Shown in pieces: positions 45,500-53,772 of a DNA stretch of 64,000 bases (position 1 is the stretch's first letter; every line of letters starts with the position of its first letter). Origin of the DNA: Kaistia hirudinis (GTDB lineage Bacteria; Pseudomonadota; Alphaproteobacteria; Rhizobiales; Kaistiaceae); contig NZ_JACIDS010000006.1 of assembly GCF_014196455.1 (NCBI RefSeq), positions 186,001-250,000 on the forward strand. Reading direction: 5' to 3'. The notes under the pieces were generated by a model that saw only the letters and a list, made by a program, of their open reading frames with translations, had not been told where the DNA came from and ran no database searches. Both the position numbers and the translations under genes were made by a program.

Positions 45500-45865
45500 A
45501 TGAGCAACGCGATGTCGATGATGCCGATGCCCGCCATGATGCCGATGATGGGCATGAACCCCATGATGGGCGGCATGAACCCCATGATGAACAATATGAT
45601 GCCGATGAACGGCATGATGGGCGGAATGATGCCGATGATGAACGGCATGATGCCCGCGATGATGCCGATGATGATGGCCAAGATGACCTGCACCATGACC
45701 GACAAGGGCATGACGTGCGAGATGATGCCGATGAACGGCATGTCCATGGAGATGTTCATGGACTGCTGCAAGCGCATGATGAGCATGATGGGCATGGGCA
45801 TGCCCATGATGATGTCGATGGGCGGCATGCCGATGATGATGGGCATGATGGAGATGAAGGGCTGA
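45500..45865 (+). CDS. Methionine-rich small protein, possible copper(I) binder
   Basis: A 121-residue protein with 58 methionines (48%), mostly in runs such as MMPMMGMNPMM and MPMMMSMGGMP. A central segment is less extreme and holds four cysteines: MTCTMTDKGMTCEMMP and FMDCCKRM. There is no signal peptide or clear membrane helix. The ATG at 45500 has CGGAG at good spacing, and a perfect terminator follows the stop, so it is a real single-gene unit. Methionine and cysteine clusters bind Cu(I) in known metal proteins; oxidant scavenging is an alternative. Function unproven. The His-rich and Ile-rich frames opposite are by-products of ATG repeats. Confidence 0.8.
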   Translation: MSNAMSMMPMPAMMPMMGMNPMMGGMNPMMNNMMPMNGMMGGMMPMMNGMMPAMMPMMMAKMTCTMTDKGMTCEMMPMNGMSMEMFMDCCKRMMSMMGMGMPMMMSMGGMPMMMGMMEMKG

Positions 45866-45898
45866 TTTTTCGCCCCGTCCCATCCCCGTCTCGTCGAG

Positions 45899-45929
45899 GA
45901 GCCGCCCACCGGGCGGCTCTTTCGTTTTC
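45899..45929 (+). terminator. Rho-independent terminator after the Met-rich gene
   Basis: GAGCCGCCC (45899-45907) and GGGCGGCTC (45911-45919) form a perfect nine-base stem with loop ACC, followed by TTTCGTTTTC. It lies 33 bases past the stop and can also serve the convergent XRE-cupin gene. Confidence 0.92.
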
Positions 45930-45936
45930 GGAACCA

Positions 45937-46572
45937 TCAGGCCGAAACGGCCTCGACATAGGTCATGACGAGATACATGACCGCCTCGGACGCCCGCAGG
46001 TTCCGATAGCTGTGCGGCACGTCCGCGTCGAAGGCGATGGCATCGCCCTCGCCGAGCACCTGGGGCGCCTCGCGGCCGGCCGTGACCTCGACCGTTCCCT
46101 GCGTCACCACGAGGTTCTCCACCGTGCCCGGTGCGTGCGGCTCGGCATCCTCGCGATGGTTGGGCGCGAGGCGAAGCTCGTAGAACTCCACCGTCCGCTC
46201 GCTCGAGAAGGGAAACAGCGCCCGCGAGGAGAAGCGGCCGCCGCTGGATGTCAGGATCTTGGCGCGGTCCTTGAGCAGGACCGTGGTGCCGCGCGTGTCC
46301 TGGCCGTTGAGCAGCGTGGCGAAGGGAACGCCGAGCGCCGTCGCGACCTTCCAGAGCAGGCTGATCGTCGGGGCGCTCTTGCCGGTCTCGATCTGGCTGA
46401 GCATGGCGCGACTCACGCCGGACAGCTTGGCGAGCCGCTCCAGAGAGTGGCCGCGACGCGTCCGCAGGCGCTTCAGATTGCGCCCGACGGTGGCGGCCAA
46501 CTCATTGGACGCTTCGCCTTCGACCTCCAGCAGGACGGCGGCCGGAACGGGATCGCGGGCGGGCTCGGTCAT
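45937..46572 (-). CDS. XRE-cupin transcriptional regulator
   Basis: A 211-residue regulator with an HTH (LERLAKLSGVSRAMLSQIET, about residues 30-85) and a C-terminal cupin ending in SEAVMYLVMTYVEA. It is a second member of the PuuR-like class in the window but not closely similar to the one at 39444. The ATG at 46572 is chosen; a GTG at 46623 would add a poorly conserved leader. The start region is tandemly duplicated (46561-46587), creating a five-codon upstream frame that ends in ATGA over the true start. It converges on the Met-rich gene; the target is unknown. Confidence 0.87.
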   Translation of the reverse strand: MTEPARDPVPAAVLLEVEGEASNELAATVGRNLKRLRTRRGHSLERLAKLSGVSRAMLSQIETGKSAPTISLLWKVATALGVPFATLLNGQDTRGTTVLLKDRAKILTSSGGRFSSRALFPFSSERTVEFYELRLAPNHREDAEPHAPGTVENLVVTQGTVEVTAGREAPQVLGEGDAIAFDADVPHSYRNLRASEAVMYLVMTYVEAVSA

Positions 46573-46960
46573 GTGGGCTCGGTCATGGCGCGCAACCTTC
46601 AGCGCGCCATCAGGTCGGTCCACCCATGGCGAGGATGGGGACGGGCACCATGACCCAAACCGGAACCCATGCGAACGGAGCGAAGCTCATCATCGGCATG
46701 CTCTCGGCCGGGGAGGCTGAAGCCTGCTTCGTCTTCCGGTAGGAAGAGAGATCGATGATCTTCGCTGTCTGCTGCACGGGTGCCTCCTGTTCGATGGCCC
46801 TTCCGTTATATCAGCACTCGCGTCGCTATTTCGACGGTTCGGGACCGGCCGGCGGCAGAAAAGCAAGGGCTTGTCTGCTTTCGCCGGCGGCAGAGAAACG
46901 CTGCTGCCTCCCGGCGGCTCAGCGGAACGGGGTTCCACTGAAGCGCCGGGTCGGCGCAGA
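46573..46960. other. Gene-free spacer between preA and the XRE-cupin gene
   Basis: The 388 bases hold only a doubtful 30-codon plus-strand frame (46650-46742) and short repeats of GCCGGCGGCAGA (two copies near 46848 and 46880). It must contain the XRE-cupin promoter and the preA 3' end; I see no clear terminator. Confidence 0.45.
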
Positions 46961-48283
46961 TTATTCCGCCGGTTCCGCCACCACGGCCGGCTTCGCCATC
47001 GGGTTGTTCGGATGCGTCGTCCAGTTGGCGTATTCGCCGGTGACGGCGCGGCCCGTGCGCGGGTCGGTGCCGCCGGTCATCGGCTCCATGGTGATGCAAT
47101 TGTCGATCGGGCAGACATTGACGCAGAGATTGCAGCCGACGCATTCGGCGTCGATCACCTCGAAATGGCGCTTACCGTCGACCATCGACGTGATCGCCTG
47201 GTGCGAGGTGTCCTCGCAGGCGATGTGGCAACGGCCGCACTTGATGCAGAGATCCTGGTCGATCTTCGCCTTGGCGACATAGTTGAGGTTCAGGTACTGC
47301 CAGTCGGTGACATTGGGCACCGCGCGGCCGACGATCTCGTCGATCGAGGTGAAGCCGCGCTCATCCATATAGTTGGAGAGGCCGGAGATCATCTCCTGCA
47401 CGATGCGGAAGCCATAGGTCATGGCCGCCGTGCAGACCTGCACATTGCCGGCGCCGAGCGCCATATACTCGACCGCGTCGCGCCAGGTGGTGACGCCGCC
47501 AATGCCGGAGATCGGCAGGCCGTGCGTCTCGCGGTCGCGGGCGATCTCCGCCACCATGTTGAGCGCGATCGGCTTGACCGCCGGACCGCAATAGCCGCCA
47601 TGGCTGCCCTTGCCGTCGATGGTCGGGACGGGCGCGAAATTGTCGATGTCGACGGCGATGATCGAATTGATCGTGTTGATCAGCGACACCGCGTCGGCGC
47701 CGCCGCGCATCGCGGCGCGGGCCGGTTGGCGGACGTCGGAGATGTTCGGCGTCAGCTTGACGATGACCGGCATGCGCGAATGCTGCTTGCACCAGCGCGT
47801 GACCATCTCGACATATTCCGGCACCTGGCCGACCGCGGCGCCCATGCCGCGTTCGCTCATGCCGTGCGGGCAGCCGAAATTCAGCTCGACGCCATCGGCC
47901 TCGGTCTCCTCGACCTTGGCGAGGATGTCCTTCCAGTAGTGCTCCTCGCAGGGGACCATCAGCGAGACGACGAGCGCACGGTCCGGCCAGTCGCGCTTGA
48001 CCTGCTTGATTTCCTGGAGGTTGAGCTCGAGCGGCCGGTCGGTGATCAGCTCGATATTGTTGAGGCCGATCAGGCGGCGATCGTTCGAATGGATCGCGCC
48101 ATAGCGCGGGCCGGAGACGTTGACGACAGGCGGATCGGTGCCGAGCGTCTTCCACACGACGCCGCCCCAGCCGTCCTTGAAGGCGCGGACGACATTATAG
48201 GCCTTGTCGGTGGGCGGCGCGGAGGCGAGCCAGAACGGGTTCGGCGATTTGATGCCGATGAAGCTCGAAGCGAGATTGGCCAT
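46961..48283 (-). CDS. preA: NAD-dependent dihydropyrimidine dehydrogenase, PreA subunit
   Basis: A 440-residue catalytic subunit. Residues 1-320 form an FMN-binding dihydroorotate-dehydrogenase-like barrel (NFGCPHGMSERGMGAAVGQ, SLINTINSIIAVD, GIGGVTTWRDA). Residues about 330-400 carry two [4Fe-4S] sites: CIKCGRCHIACED and CVGCNLCVNVCPI. With PreT it reduces uracil/thymine to the dihydro form using NADH, the first step of reductive pyrimidine catabolism. The ATG at 48283 is 14 bases after the preT stop, so the genes form an operon. Confidence 0.94.
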   Translation of the reverse strand: MANLASSFIGIKSPNPFWLASAPPTDKAYNVVRAFKDGWGGVVWKTLGTDPPVVNVSGPRYGAIHSNDRRLIGLNNIELITDRPLELNLQEIKQVKRDWPDRALVVSLMVPCEEHYWKDILAKVEETEADGVELNFGCPHGMSERGMGAAVGQVPEYVEMVTRWCKQHSRMPVIVKLTPNISDVRQPARAAMRGGADAVSLINTINSIIAVDIDNFAPVPTIDGKGSHGGYCGPAVKPIALNMVAEIARDRETHGLPISGIGGVTTWRDAVEYMALGAGNVQVCTAAMTYGFRIVQEMISGLSNYMDERGFTSIDEIVGRAVPNVTDWQYLNLNYVAKAKIDQDLCIKCGRCHIACEDTSHQAITSMVDGKRHFEVIDAECVGCNLCVNVCPIDNCITMEPMTGGTDPRTGRAVTGEYANWTTHPNNPMAKPAVVAEPAE

Positions 48284-48297
48284 GGTGAAGTCCTCCC

Positions 48298-49650
48298 TCA
48301 GCCGGCGATGAGCGCGCGATGGATGGATTCGGCGGCGATGCGGCCATCCGCGACCGCGGCGACCGTCAGGTCCTCGCCGGTTGCGGCGCAGTCGCCGCCG
48401 GCCCAGACGCCGGGCAGCGAGGTGCGGCGCTCTTCGTCGACGCGGATCTTGCCCCGGTCGAGCGCGATCGCTTCGCCGGAACCGTTCAGCGCGGCGGGGA
48501 CGAAGGCCTGTCCGATCGCCTTGAACACCATGTCGGCGGGAAGCGTGAAGGTCTCGCCCGTGCCGACGAGGCGCCCGTCCTGTTCGGCCGTGGTCTCGAA
48601 GGCGATGCCGGCGACGCGGCCATCCTCGACCAGGAGCGAGGCCGGCTTCGCATTGGTGCGGATGACGACGCCGTTGGTCGCGGCGAGTTCCTGCTCATAG
48701 AGCGAGGCGCCCATCTTCTCGCGGTCGCGGCGATAGACGAGGGTTACCTCCTCCGCGCCGAGCCGCTTCGACTGCACGGCGACGTCGATCGCCGTCATGC
48801 CGCCGCCGACCACGACGACGCGCGCGCCGACGGGCAAGGCGGAGAGATCCGAGGCCTGGCGCAGCTCCGCAATATAGTCGACGGCATCCTCGGCGCCCGG
48901 CAGATCCTCGCCGGGAAGGCCGAGCGCGTTGACGCCGGCAAGGCCCATGCCGAGGAAGACAGCGTCGAAGGAGGTCTTCAGTTCCGCCAGCGAGACGTCG
49001 CGGCCGAGCGCCTTGCCGTGCTCGACGGTGATGCCGCCGATCGAGAGGACGAAATCGACCTCGGCCTGCGCGAAATCATCCGGCGCCTTGTAGGCGGCGA
49101 TGCCATACTCGTTGAGCCCGCCCGCCTTCTCGCGCGCGTCGAAGATGACGACGTCATGGCCGTGCAGCGCGAGGCGATGAGCCGCCGAAAGGCCGGCCGG
49201 TCCGCCGCCGATCACGGCGACGCGCTTGCCCGTCGCGGGCGCGCGCTCGAAAGGCTGGCCCTCGCCCTCGGCGAGCAGATAGTCCGTCGCGAAGCGCTGC
49301 AGCAGGCCGATCTTCACCGGCTTGCCTTCCGCTTCCTCGCGCACGCAGGCTTCCTCGCACAGCGTCTCGGTCGGGCAGACGCGGGCGCACATGCCGCCGA
49401 GGATATTCTGCTCGAGGATCGTCTCGGCCGAGCCGAAGGGATTGTCGGTCAGGATCTGGCGGATGAAGAGCGGGATGTCGATCGAGGTCGGGCAGGCCTT
49501 CACGCAAGGCGCGTCATAGCAGAAATAGCAGCGGTCCGCCTCGACCAGCGCCTGGTGGCGATCGAGCGGGGGATGGATGTCGGCAAAGTTGCGGACATAG
49601 TCCTCGGCCGCGAGACGGCCCGATGCGATGTCCGGCGCGCTGGTCGCCAT
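48298..49650 (-). CDS. preT: NAD-dependent dihydropyrimidine dehydrogenase, PreT subunit
   Basis: A 450-residue flavin-iron-sulfur electron-transfer subunit. The N-terminal helical Fe-S domain has CYFCYDAPCVKACPTSIDIP and CARVCPTETLCEEACV. The FAD site is IGGGPAGLSAAHRLA and the NAD site VVGGGMTAIDVAVQ. It passes electrons from NADH to PreA. The ATG is at 49648-49650. A RutR-box-like sequence lies 115 bases upstream, so the operon is probably uracil-regulated. Confidence 0.94.
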   Translation of the reverse strand: MATSAPDIASGRLAAEDYVRNFADIHPPLDRHQALVEADRCYFCYDAPCVKACPTSIDIPLFIRQILTDNPFGSAETILEQNILGGMCARVCPTETLCEEACVREEAEGKPVKIGLLQRFATDYLLAEGEGQPFERAPATGKRVAVIGGGPAGLSAAHRLALHGHDVVIFDAREKAGGLNEYGIAAYKAPDDFAQAEVDFVLSIGGITVEHGKALGRDVSLAELKTSFDAVFLGMGLAGVNALGLPGEDLPGAEDAVDYIAELRQASDLSALPVGARVVVVGGGMTAIDVAVQSKRLGAEEVTLVYRRDREKMGASLYEQELAATNGVVIRTNAKPASLLVEDGRVAGIAFETTAEQDGRLVGTGETFTLPADMVFKAIGQAFVPAALNGSGEAIALDRGKIRVDEERRTSLPGVWAGGDCAATGEDLTVAAVADGRIAAESIHRALIAG

Positions 49651-49764
49651 GTGGGGAGCCCTCCAAACGGGAGGCGGGCGGCGCCGTTCTCACCAGCGGC
49701 CGCGCCTCCTGACAATCCTCTCCGGGCGGCCTCTGGCTTGTTGTTGTCCCGCGCCGGAAAACTC

Positions 49765-49780
49765 TTGATCATTTGGACAA
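49765..49780. promoter_or_regulatory. Putative RutR operator upstream of preTA
   Basis: TTGATCATTTGGACAA matches the E. coli RutR consensus TTGACCA-N2-TGGTCAA at 12 of 14 defined positions. It overlaps the -10 region of a candidate preT promoter whose -35 (TTGACG) is at 49799-49794 on the minus strand, consistent with repression. A RutR-like gene is present at 40086. Confidence 0.7.
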
Positions 49781-49887
49781 ATTCTCAAGAAGGCGTCAAG
49801 GAGTGGATTCGAGCAATTCCAAACTGGCTTGCACAAACAATAAGCGCGCCGCCGTTGCCGGCAAGCGCGCGATTCCATTCCAACGCG

Positions 49888-50154
49888 TCAGCGTGACGGG
49901 GCGTGAACCAGCCAGCCCACGATCCGCCGCACCATCGGCAGGATGAGTAGCAGGACGGGGAAGGCGATCAGCCAGGAGATCACCCAGGCCGAGCACCAGC
50001 GGGCGACGAAATCGGGGGTCAGCCCGATGCCCTTGGCCGTCGAGACGGCGGAGACGGTGCCGCACATGAAGATCGACAGGATGAAGGGGAAGACGATCGC
50101 GTGAAAGCGGGCCGGAAGCTTCCGGCGGCCGAGCGACGAAGAGGGATATGTCAT
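49888..50154 (-). CDS. DUF2798 small membrane protein
   Basis: An 88-residue protein with two membrane helices. ARFHAIVFPFILSIFMCG and WVISWLIAFPVLLLILPMVR are the DUF2798 hallmarks; function unknown. The ATG at 50154 has GGAA seven bases upstream; an in-frame ATG at 50172 would add six residues. It is a single gene between preT and the GntR regulator. Confidence 0.85.
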   Translation of the reverse strand: MTYPSSSLGRRKLPARFHAIVFPFILSIFMCGTVSAVSTAKGIGLTPDFVARWCSAWVISWLIAFPVLLLILPMVRRIVGWLVHAPSR

Positions 50155-50320
50155 GGAAGTTCCATCAGTCATGGCCGTGCGCCGACCGGGGATCTCCCGG
50201 CGACCCACGGCTCGGTGGGTCAAGGCGCGTTGACTGACGGAAACGCTTACGGCGGCCTGTGGCCACGGCGGCCATATAACGCCAACGCCGCAGGCCTGCA
50301 AGATGGCGGTGATCGCCGGT

Positions 50321-51061
50321 TCAGCGCCGCAGGGCGAGCATGTCGGCGAGCGAGACGGGCCGGGTTTCGCGCTCGCTGAGATCGAGCCCGTCGAGGAGAT
50401 CGGCGATGTGTTCGTCCATCAGCCGCGCCGCCTCGCCGGACCGTCCCGTCGCCAGCGCGGTGATCAGCGCGCCATGCGCCGGCGTCGCGCAGGTGGCCTC
50501 GCGGCGGCGCCAATAGAGCGACAGAATGAGCGAGGAGCGGACGACGAGTTCGCGCACGAAGGACGCGAAGACCGGCTGTCCGGCGATGGCCGCGATCGAA
50601 TTATGGAAATCGCCCGAGAGGACGATCGCACGGCGATGATCGCCCGCATGCAACGCGTCGTGCTCGGCTTCCATCTGGCGGCGAAGCATGGCGATGTCGG
50701 CCTCGACGGCCCGTTCAGCGGCGGTCGCGGCGACACGCGGCTCGATCAGCTGGCGCGCCTCGAACACGGCACGGGCCTCCGCGACGGTCGGATGCGCCAC
50801 CGCGGCGCCGCGGTTCGGCTCGATGCTGACGACGCCCTCATGCGACAGCGCTTCAAGCGCGGAGCGGACGATCGTCCGGCTGGCGCCATAGACGGCGCCG
50901 ACCTCGTCCTCCGGCAGGCGCGTGCCGGGCGGCAGGCGATGATCCAGGATCGCCCCGAGAATCTCGCGATAGACGCTCGCCGCGCGCGCGCTTCTGAGCG
51001 GCGCTCGCTCCGTCGCGACCGTCGTTGATGCCCGTCCGACGGGGCTCGTCACTCTCGGCAT
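50321..51061 (-). CDS. GntR family (FadR/FCD) transcriptional regulator
   Basis: A 246-residue regulator. The N-terminal winged HTH has LPEDEVGAVYGASRTIVRSALEAL; the FCD ligand domain has typical helices with metal-type residues D, H, H (GDFHNSI, HGALITAL, DEHIADL). It is divergent from the ABC-hydantoin racemase operon, and a GTATAC-centred sequence lies between them, so it probably represses that operon and responds to its substrate. The ATG is at 51059-51061. Confidence 0.9.
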   Translation of the reverse strand: MPRVTSPVGRASTTVATERAPLRSARAASVYREILGAILDHRLPPGTRLPEDEVGAVYGASRTIVRSALEALSHEGVVSIEPNRGAAVAHPTVAEARAVFEARQLIEPRVAATAAERAVEADIAMLRRQMEAEHDALHAGDHRRAIVLSGDFHNSIAAIAGQPVFASFVRELVVRSSLILSLYWRRREATCATPAHGALITALATGRSGEAARLMDEHIADLLDGLDLSERETRPVSLADMLALRR

Positions 51062-51142
51062 GTCCTCGACCCGTGCCGCGGCCCCAACCCGGCGGCCACT
51101 TCCCGCAGACTAACCCAGACACCACGGGGGGCAAGCCTCGGA

Positions 51143-51152
51143 TCGTATACAA
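51143..51152. promoter_or_regulatory. GntR-type operator candidate
   Basis: TCGTATACAA differs at one position from the perfect palindrome TTGTATACAA, typical of FCD-type GntR sites. It lies in the spacer between the GntR gene and the ABC operon. Confidence 0.5.
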
Positions 51153-51339
51153 ACTGTGCTAATATCGTCCTCATCCGCCGAATTCTTGTGCATGAGGCGA
51201 GATCGGGCATCTGATGGTGCCCGCCCGCGCCCGATACGGAATCGCCGTTTCGAATCAAGGCGAAGCCGTCAGGCCGGACGGCCGGCGGGCAACTGGCACA
51301 CGACTTGCGATCTCCCGACTGACCGAAAGGGAGATGTGC

Positions 51340-52326
51340 ATGGCGCGTGCAGCCGATCTGGAACTTGCTTCCGTCACCAAGCGCTACGGCGATACGACGG
51401 CGGTCGACTCGATCGACCTCAAGATCAAGGCCGGCACCTATTGCTGCCTGCTGGGACCGTCGGGCTGCGGCAAGTCGTCGACGCTGCGCATGATCGCCGG
51501 CCATGAGAGCGTGTCGGACGGCGACATCGTGCTCGGGCCCGAGGTGGTGAATGGCCTGCCGCCGGCCAAGCGCGGCACGGCGATGATGTTCCAGTCCTAT
51601 GCGCTGTTCCCCCATCTCTCCGTTCGCAACAACGTCGCCTTCTCGCTGAAGATGAAGGGCGTCTCCAAGGTCGACCGGTCGATCAAGGCGACCGACGCGC
51701 TGAAGCTCGTCGATATGGAGCGCTACGCCGAACGTCTGCCGAGCCAGCTTTCCGGCGGCCAGCAGCAGCGCGTGGCGCTCGCGCGGGCGCTGGTGACCGA
51801 TCCGCAGATCCTCCTGCTCGACGAGCCGCTCTCCGCGCTCGACCCGTTCCTGAAGATCAAGGTCCGCGCAGAGCTCAAGCGCTTCCAGCGCGAGCTCGGC
51901 ATCTCCTTCATCCATGTGACGCACAGCCAGGAAGAGGCGATGGCGCTCGCGGACCTGATCATCATCATGAATGCCGGCAAGATCGAGCAGCAGGGCGCGC
52001 CGCGCGAGATCTTCAACGCGCCGGCGACGGAGTTCGTCGCCCGCTTCATCGGCGGCCACAACATCATTCCGGAGACGGGCGGCCGCAAGGTCAGCGTGCG
52101 CGCCGACCGCGTGAAGGTCTCGACCGATGGCGAGACGGGCACCGGCGCCGTCGTCCGCGAGGTCGAGTACCAGGGCACCGTCGTCTATCTCAGCCTCGCC
52201 ACCGATGCGGGGCTCGAAATGACGGCGATCGTGCCGGAGCGAACCTTCTACGAACGCCCGATCGAGACGGGCGAGAGCGTCCGCGTCCACTGGGACGCAA
52301 GCGACGTGCACGAGCTCGCGGCCTGA
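51340..52326 (+). CDS. ABC transporter ATP-binding protein (spermidine/putrescine type)
   Basis: A 328-residue PotA-like ATPase: Walker A GPSGCGKSS, signature LSGGQQQRVALARAL, Walker B LLLDEPLSALDP, His switch VTHSQEEA, and a C-terminal TOBE-like regulatory domain (about residues 235-328). The ATG at 51340 has AAGGGAG six bases upstream, preferred to the ATG at 51334. It starts a five-gene unit with the binding protein, two permeases and a hydantoin racemase. Confidence 0.92.
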   Translation: MARAADLELASVTKRYGDTTAVDSIDLKIKAGTYCCLLGPSGCGKSSTLRMIAGHESVSDGDIVLGPEVVNGLPPAKRGTAMMFQSYALFPHLSVRNNVAFSLKMKGVSKVDRSIKATDALKLVDMERYAERLPSQLSGGQQQRVALARALVTDPQILLLDEPLSALDPFLKIKVRAELKRFQRELGISFIHVTHSQEEAMALADLIIIMNAGKIEQQGAPREIFNAPATEFVARFIGGHNIIPETGGRKVSVRADRVKVSTDGETGTGAVVREVEYQGTVVYLSLATDAGLEMTAIVPERTFYERPIETGESVRVHWDASDVHELAA

Positions 52327-52372
52327 GCGCCGCGTTTCCCAACGCAGATTGGCACCAGAGGAGATGACTGCC

Positions 52373-53653
52373 ATGAGCCAGAATGAGAAGGGCGGGCTGA
52401 CCCGCCGCACATTGCTGAAGGGTTCGGCGATCACGGCCGGCTTCATCGGCACGACCGCCGTGACCGGCTTCCCGGCGGTCCATGCCGACGAGCCGATCAC
52501 GCTGCGCTACCTGTCGACCGCGACGAACCAGTCGCCGGCCATCGCCGCCAAGGCGAAAGAGGTCACGGGCATCAACGTCGAATATGTGACCGTCACGACC
52601 GACGACGTCACCAAGCGCATCATCACGCAGCCGGATTCGTTCGACCTCGTCGACAGCGAATATGCAAGCCTTCCGAACCTGATCCCGTCGGGCAATCTGA
52701 TGGGCATCGACGCCAAGAAGGTGAAGCTCGTCGACAAGCTCGCGACCGTCATGACCAAGGGCGAGATCGGCGGCAAGAAGATCGGCGACCAGGGCACGGC
52801 GCCGCACAAGGTCTTCTATCTCGAGAAGCAGCGCGGCAAGACCTTCGCGAACGAGCCGACCGAATGGATCACGCTGATCCCGACGACCTACAACGCCGAC
52901 ACGCTCGGCATCCGCCCCGACCTGATCAAGCGCCCGATCGAGAGCTGGGCCGAGCTGCTGAACCCCGAGTTCAAGGGCAAGGCCGCGATCCTCAACATCC
53001 CGTCGATCGGCATCATGGATGCCGCCATGGTCAATGAGGCGATGGGCCTCGTGAAGTATGGCGACAAGGGCAACATGACCAAGGAGGAGATCGACAAGAC
53101 GATCGCCACCCTGATCGAAGCCAAGAAGGCTGGCCAGTTCCGCGCCTTCTGGACCGACTTCAACGAGAGCGTCAATCTGATGGCCTCGGGCGAGACCGTC
53201 ATCCAGTCCATGTGGTCGCCGGCCGTCACCGCCGTCCGCCTCAAGGGCATCCCCTGCACCTTCCAGCCGCTGAAGGAAGGCTATCGCGCCTGGGCTTCGG
53301 GCTTCGGCCTGCCGAAGACGCTGAAGGGCAAGAAGCTCGACGCGGCGTATGAGTTCATCAACTGGTTCCTCTCCGGCTGGGCCGGCGCCTATCTGAACCG
53401 CCAAGGCTATTACGCGGCGGTTCTCGAGACGGCCAAGGAGAACATGGAGCCCTATGAGTGGGCGTTCTGGATGGAAGGCAAGCCGGCCGAGAAGGACATC
53501 CATGGTCCGGATGGCGGCCTGCTCGAGAAGGCCGGCACGGTCCGTGACGGCGGCTCCTACGATACGCGCATGGGCGCCGTCGCCTGCTGGAACTCGACCA
53601 TGAAGGAGAACGCCTACATGGTTCAGAAGTGGAACGAGTTCATCGCCGCGTAA
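52373..53653 (+). CDS. Tat-exported extracellular solute-binding protein (PotD/Fbp-like)
   Basis: A 426-residue periplasmic binding protein with a canonical twin-arginine signal, LTRRTLLKGSAITAGFIG, cleaved near VHADEP. The type 2 binding fold shows ITLRYLSTATNQSP and SWAELLNPEFKGKAAIL. The ATG at 52373 follows AGAGGAG at spacing nine. The ligand is not polyamine by default: the GntR regulator and hydantoin racemase in the operon suggest a hydantoin or related ureido compound, by inference. Two hairpins follow the gene. Confidence 0.9.
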   Translation: MSQNEKGGLTRRTLLKGSAITAGFIGTTAVTGFPAVHADEPITLRYLSTATNQSPAIAAKAKEVTGINVEYVTVTTDDVTKRIITQPDSFDLVDSEYASLPNLIPSGNLMGIDAKKVKLVDKLATVMTKGEIGGKKIGDQGTAPHKVFYLEKQRGKTFANEPTEWITLIPTTYNADTLGIRPDLIKRPIESWAELLNPEFKGKAAILNIPSIGIMDAAMVNEAMGLVKYGDKGNMTKEEIDKTIATLIEAKKAGQFRAFWTDFNESVNLMASGETVIQSMWSPAVTAVRLKGIPCTFQPLKEGYRAWASGFGLPKTLKGKKLDAAYEFINWFLSGWAGAYLNRQGYYAAVLETAKENMEPYEWAFWMEGKPAEKDIHGPDGGLLEKAGTVRDGGSYDTRMGAVACWNSTMKENAYMVQKWNEFIAA

Positions 53654-53671
53654 GGCGAGCCGTCTCTCTTC

Positions 53672-53690
53672 CGCCTCTCCGAGAGAGGCG
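53672..53690 (+). terminator. Stem-loop 1 downstream of the binding-protein gene
   Basis: CGCCTCTC (53672-53679) pairs perfectly with GAGAGGCG (53683-53690) around CGA. It lies 18 bases past the stop, inside the operon, with no T-run, and probably stabilises the binding-protein mRNA or attenuates read-through. Confidence 0.65.
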
Positions 53691-53699
53691 AGAAACGCG

Positions 53700-53726
53700 G
53701 CCTCTCCCGCTATTGGCGGGGGAGGC
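53700..53726 (+). terminator. Stem-loop 2 downstream of the binding-protein gene
   Basis: GCCTCTCCCGC (53700-53710) pairs with GCGGGGGAGGC (53716-53726), 11 pairs including one G-U, loop TATTG. It is in tandem with stem-loop 1 and precedes the permease gene by 46 bases. Confidence 0.65.
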
Positions 53727-53772
53727 ACTTCGAGAACTGGACGCTGGCGGACGAGCGGAGCCTGCCCACACG

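Noticed and set aside
45326-45937. His-rich and Ile-rich open frames on the minus strand opposite the Met-rich gene
   Set aside because: CAT is the reverse complement of ATG, so a Met-rich gene automatically gives a His-rich frame (and ATC/CAT-shifted Ile) opposite. They lack ribosome sites; the plus strand has a good start and terminator.
46650-46742. A 30-codon plus-strand frame (MTQTGTHANGAKLIIGML...) in the preA/XRE spacer
   Set aside because: It has a weak ribosome context, no recognisable family and no modification genes nearby that would support a peptide precursor.
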